Source: Ignavibacteriales bacterium (lineage in GTDB: Bacteria; Bacteroidota; Ignavibacteria; Ignavibacteriales; Ignavibacteriaceae). From it: 64,000 nucleotides of DNA. A program made the translations under genes and the position numbers. The stretch covers positions 62,001 through 126,000 of the forward strand of contig JADJIH010000002.1 of the NCBI GenBank assembly GCA_016707115.1, written 5' to 3'. The number at the start of each line of letters is the position of its first letter. Within the stretch, counting starts at the first letter, position 1. This document shows, piece by piece, positions 61,949 to 64,000 of this stretch. The notes under the pieces are model-generated. The model did no database searches. It was not told where the DNA came from and saw nothing but the letters and a program-made list of their open reading frames with translations.

Positions 61949-63710
61949 TCGTAATTGTTTTTGGGCAAACATTTTTTTTGATCAGCTTGCTGAGTGCGGT
62001 GTTAAATATGCTTGTATTTCTCCGGGTTCAAGAAGCACTCCGCTTACTTACGCACTTTCACAAAACAAAAAAATAAAATCATATGTAATTGTTGATGAAA
62101 GAACATCTGGATTTTTTGCATTAGGAATTGCAAAGAAAACAAATTCACCAGTTATTGTTGTTACAACTTCCGGAACAGCAGCGGCAGAATTATATCCCGC
62201 AGTAATCGAAGCATATCAAAACAGAGTTCCATTAATTATTTGCACTGCAGATAGACCATCAAGATTACGCAACTCTGGAGCCAACCAGACTATTAACCAG
62301 GACCATCTTTATAATAATCATACAAGATTTTTTTATGATACTGGTTTGCCAAAATTAGATTTAAAGAAAATCAGACAGTTAAAAGAAGCAGCAAAAAATG
62401 CGTTTGATATTTGCAGTAAACAATACATTGGTCCTGTTCAAATTAATATTCCTTTTGAAAAACCACTTGAACCAAATTCTTTTACAGATGAAATTGAAGA
62501 AACTATACTGCTTGAATCATTACCAGATGAATTGACGAATGATTATAAACAGCTTACTAGAAGCACTGAGCAAAGAGATATTAAATTAGTTGCCGATTTA
62601 CTTAGAAAAAGCAGTAATGGTTTAATTACAATTGGTCCCGGAAACTTTAGTGATTCATTTTTTGATAATCTTGAAAATTTTTCACTTAAATATTCTCTGC
62701 CTGTTTTTTCAGATGCATCCAATGGACTAAGATTTAAAACAAAACCGCTATCTAATTTGATAACAAATTATGATACTCTTTTAAGGTCTGAATCTTTTCC
62801 TAAATTATTTTCTCCAAAATTTGTTTTACATTTTGGCAGAACTTTAACTTCGCCCAAATTAGATGTTTTTTATTCTGTAGTTAGGCCTAAAGGAATTATA
62901 ATTAACAGATTTGCAGATGTACATGATCCAACTCGCAAATTTAAAGTCTTAAAAGCAAATGAGGAATTATTCTTAGAATATCTTTCCAACTCAGCAGATT
63001 TTAAACAAAATGATTTTTCACCACATTTGAAAGCACTAAAATTTTTAGACTACGAAATTGAGAAACTCAAACCTGAAATTTTTTCAATATCAAAAAAGAT
63101 AAATGAAACAGGACTTCTGTTAAATATAATTGATTCTATTCAGCCAAATTCTAATTTAATGATTGGAAACAGCATTCCTATTCGTGATCTTGATTTTTTT
63201 TCATCTGCTGTACATAAAAATATAAATGTGTTCCAAAACAGAGGTGCCAGCGGAATTGATGGTATAACTTCAACAGCACTTGGTATTTGTTCTCAATCAA
63301 GAAATCCAACTTATCTTGTAACCGGCGATTTATCTTTTTATTATGATATAAACAGTTTGCTGATTGCTAAGCAATATAATATTCCGTTAATCACCGTATT
63401 AATAAATAATAATGGTGGTGCTATCTTTAAATTTCTGCCTATTGCAGAGTACAAAAATGTTTTTGATAAATATTTCTTAACCTCAACAAATCTTTCTTTT
63501 AAAAAGCTTACCGAAGCATTTGAGATAGATTATAAAGAGTTAAAGTCACAATCGGATATTTTGAATCACATTAAAGTGTCTTCAGTAAGAAGAAAACCGG
63601 CAGTATTTGAGATAAAAACAAATGCAAATTATTCTTTATCATTAAGAAAAAAATATTGGAAAAAATCCAATAAGCTAATAGAAAATTTTTTGAGGAATTA
63701 TGAAGCTTGA
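61932..63710 (+). CDS. menD: SEPHCHC synthase (menaquinone biosynthesis)
   Basis: The 592-residue thiamine-diphosphate enzyme has N-terminal YACISPGSRSTPLTYALSQNKKIKSYVIVDERTSGFFALGIAKKTNSPVIVVTTSGTAAAELYPAVIEAYQNRVPLIICTADRP (catalytic Glu environment and conserved binding loop) and, near the C-terminus, GDLSFYYDINSLLIAKQYNIPLITVLINNNGGAIF for ThDP/Mg binding (GDxS...NNNGG). MenD adds 2-oxoglutarate to isochorismate with loss of CO2. It overlaps menF by 17 bases and the next gene by 11 bases. Confidence 0.95.
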   Translation: MLIKINRNCFWANIFFDQLAECGVKYACISPGSRSTPLTYALSQNKKIKSYVIVDERTSGFFALGIAKKTNSPVIVVTTSGTAAAELYPAVIEAYQNRVPLIICTADRPSRLRNSGANQTINQDHLYNNHTRFFYDTGLPKLDLKKIRQLKEAAKNAFDICSKQYIGPVQINIPFEKPLEPNSFTDEIEETILLESLPDELTNDYKQLTRSTEQRDIKLVADLLRKSSNGLITIGPGNFSDSFFDNLENFSLKYSLPVFSDASNGLRFKTKPLSNLITNYDTLLRSESFPKLFSPKFVLHFGRTLTSPKLDVFYSVVRPKGIIINRFADVHDPTRKFKVLKANEELFLEYLSNSADFKQNDFSPHLKALKFLDYEIEKLKPEIFSISKKINETGLLLNIIDSIQPNSNLMIGNSIPIRDLDFFSSAVHKNINVFQNRGASGIDGITSTALGICSQSRNPTYLVTGDLSFYYDINSLLIAKQYNIPLITVLINNNGGAIFKFLPIAEYKNVFDKYFLTSTNLSFKKLTEAFEIDYKELKSQSDILNHIKVSSVRRKPAVFEIKTNANYSLSLRKKYWKKSNKLIENFLRNYEA

Positions 63711-64000
63711 TGCAAATGGTGTAAAAATAAATCTAGAACATCCAAAGGAAATTGATAAAGCTAAAGATTATGTTTTATTCTTGCATGGATTTACCGGTTG
63801 TGCAGAAGATTGGTTCCCTGTTTTTGAACAATTACCTGATAAATATAATTACATAGCAGTGGATATTGTTGGTCATGGTAAAAGTGATGCGCCTGGAATT
63901 CAATCCTATTATTCAGTTGAATCTATTGTTAACCAAATTAAATTTGTTAAAGATCATCTTACTCCGAATAAAGTTTTTCTTTTGGGATATTCGATGGGTG
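63700..64000 (+). CDS. menH: MenH-type alpha/beta hydrolase (3' end beyond window)
   Basis: The ATG at 63700-63702 overlaps the menD stop and the frame stays open to the window edge, giving at least 100 residues: VLFLHGFTGCAEDWFPVFEQL with the oxyanion-hole HGF, AVDIVGHGKSDAP, and the nucleophile elbow GYSMG at the very edge. Context and fold point to SHCHC synthase (MenH), which removes pyruvate from SEPHCHC. GAGGA just upstream is the ribosome site. The catalytic Asp and His are beyond the window. Confidence 0.85.
   Translation, partial: MKLDANGVKINLEHPKEIDKAKDYVLFLHGFTGCAEDWFPVFEQLPDKYNYIAVDIVGHGKSDAPGIQSYYSVESIVNQIKFVKDHLTPNKVFLLGYSMG

Noticed and set aside
1..64000. CRISPR arrays, tRNA/rRNA genes, insertion sequences, prophage, toxin-antitoxin or defence islands
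   Set aside because: No regularly spaced repeats, no tRNA-like T-loop sequence in the gaps, and no transposase, integrase or nuclease genes were recognised.

Overview
The window looks like a piece of an Ignavibacteria-type (Bacteroidota/Chlorobiota-group) chromosome. It is AT-rich and densely packed with overlapping operons. Three products carry or end in type IX secretion (T9SS) C-terminal sorting domains of the NPFNPxTxI...SGVYxYRI type. A very large C25 (gingipain/PorU-like) peptidase, a complete Bat (aerotolerance) operon and menaquinone genes are present, and several promoters match the Bacteroidota pattern TTTG-N19..21-TAnnTTTG. Species is not determinable from the sequence alone. No rRNA, tRNA, CRISPR array, insertion sequence or prophage was seen.

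Layout. 1-4321 (minus): a TPR protein running off the left edge, a KaiC-like ATPase whose C-terminal half looks like a degenerate GGDEF fold, a family 9 glycoside hydrolase and a fatty acid hydroxylase. 4447-6192 (plus): a sodium/neurotransmitter-symporter-family transporter translationally coupled to a 36-residue MetS-type small subunit. 6244-9842 (minus): a phosphofructokinase with pyrophosphate-type signature residues and a UvrD/PcrA helicase. 10060-12453 (plus): a PAS-PAS-GAF histidine kinase followed by a small CPxCG protein. 12486-20551 (minus): a T9SS-exported FG-GAP/Ig protein, a B12-binding mutase subunit plus HIT protein, and an M48-plsC-gatC-kdsB-PLP enzyme operon. 20662-21403: an outer-membrane barrel gene broken by three frameshifts. 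21487-30981 (minus): TerC, a Cys/Lys-rich exported protein, and the full moxR-DUF58-X-batA-B-C-D-E operon. 31153-33038 (minus): a T9SS cargo gene split by one frameshift. 33178-35682 (plus): a beta-propeller protein with an apparently inactivated metallophosphoesterase head, and a HAD phosphatase. 35730-53446 (minus): an envelope block of outer-membrane protein, 1784-aa C25 peptidase, glycosyltransferases, UDP-galactopyranose mutase, flippase, EnvC-like protein, DUF4292 lipoprotein and TPR lipoprotein. 53561-54855 (plus): an ATP-grasp protein and a small membrane-anchored protein. 54915-55325: a remnant reading frame with in-frame stops. 55393-59448 (plus): a barrel protein, two unusual low-complexity lipoproteins and an OmpP1/FadL-type porin. 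59526-64000 (plus): rsgA, apparently starting at a non-canonical ATT, then menF-menD-menH.

Taken together the window is mostly cell-envelope biology (export, surface polysaccharide, outer-membrane proteins, Bat complex) mixed with housekeeping genes. The observations most worth a second look are the ATT start of rsgA, the KaiC/degenerate-GGDEF fusion, the catalytically degenerate phosphoesterase-propeller protein, the two aromatic/low-complexity lipoproteins beside a FadL porin, the orphan ATP-grasp pair, and the damaged genes. No clear novel defence or mobile system was found.
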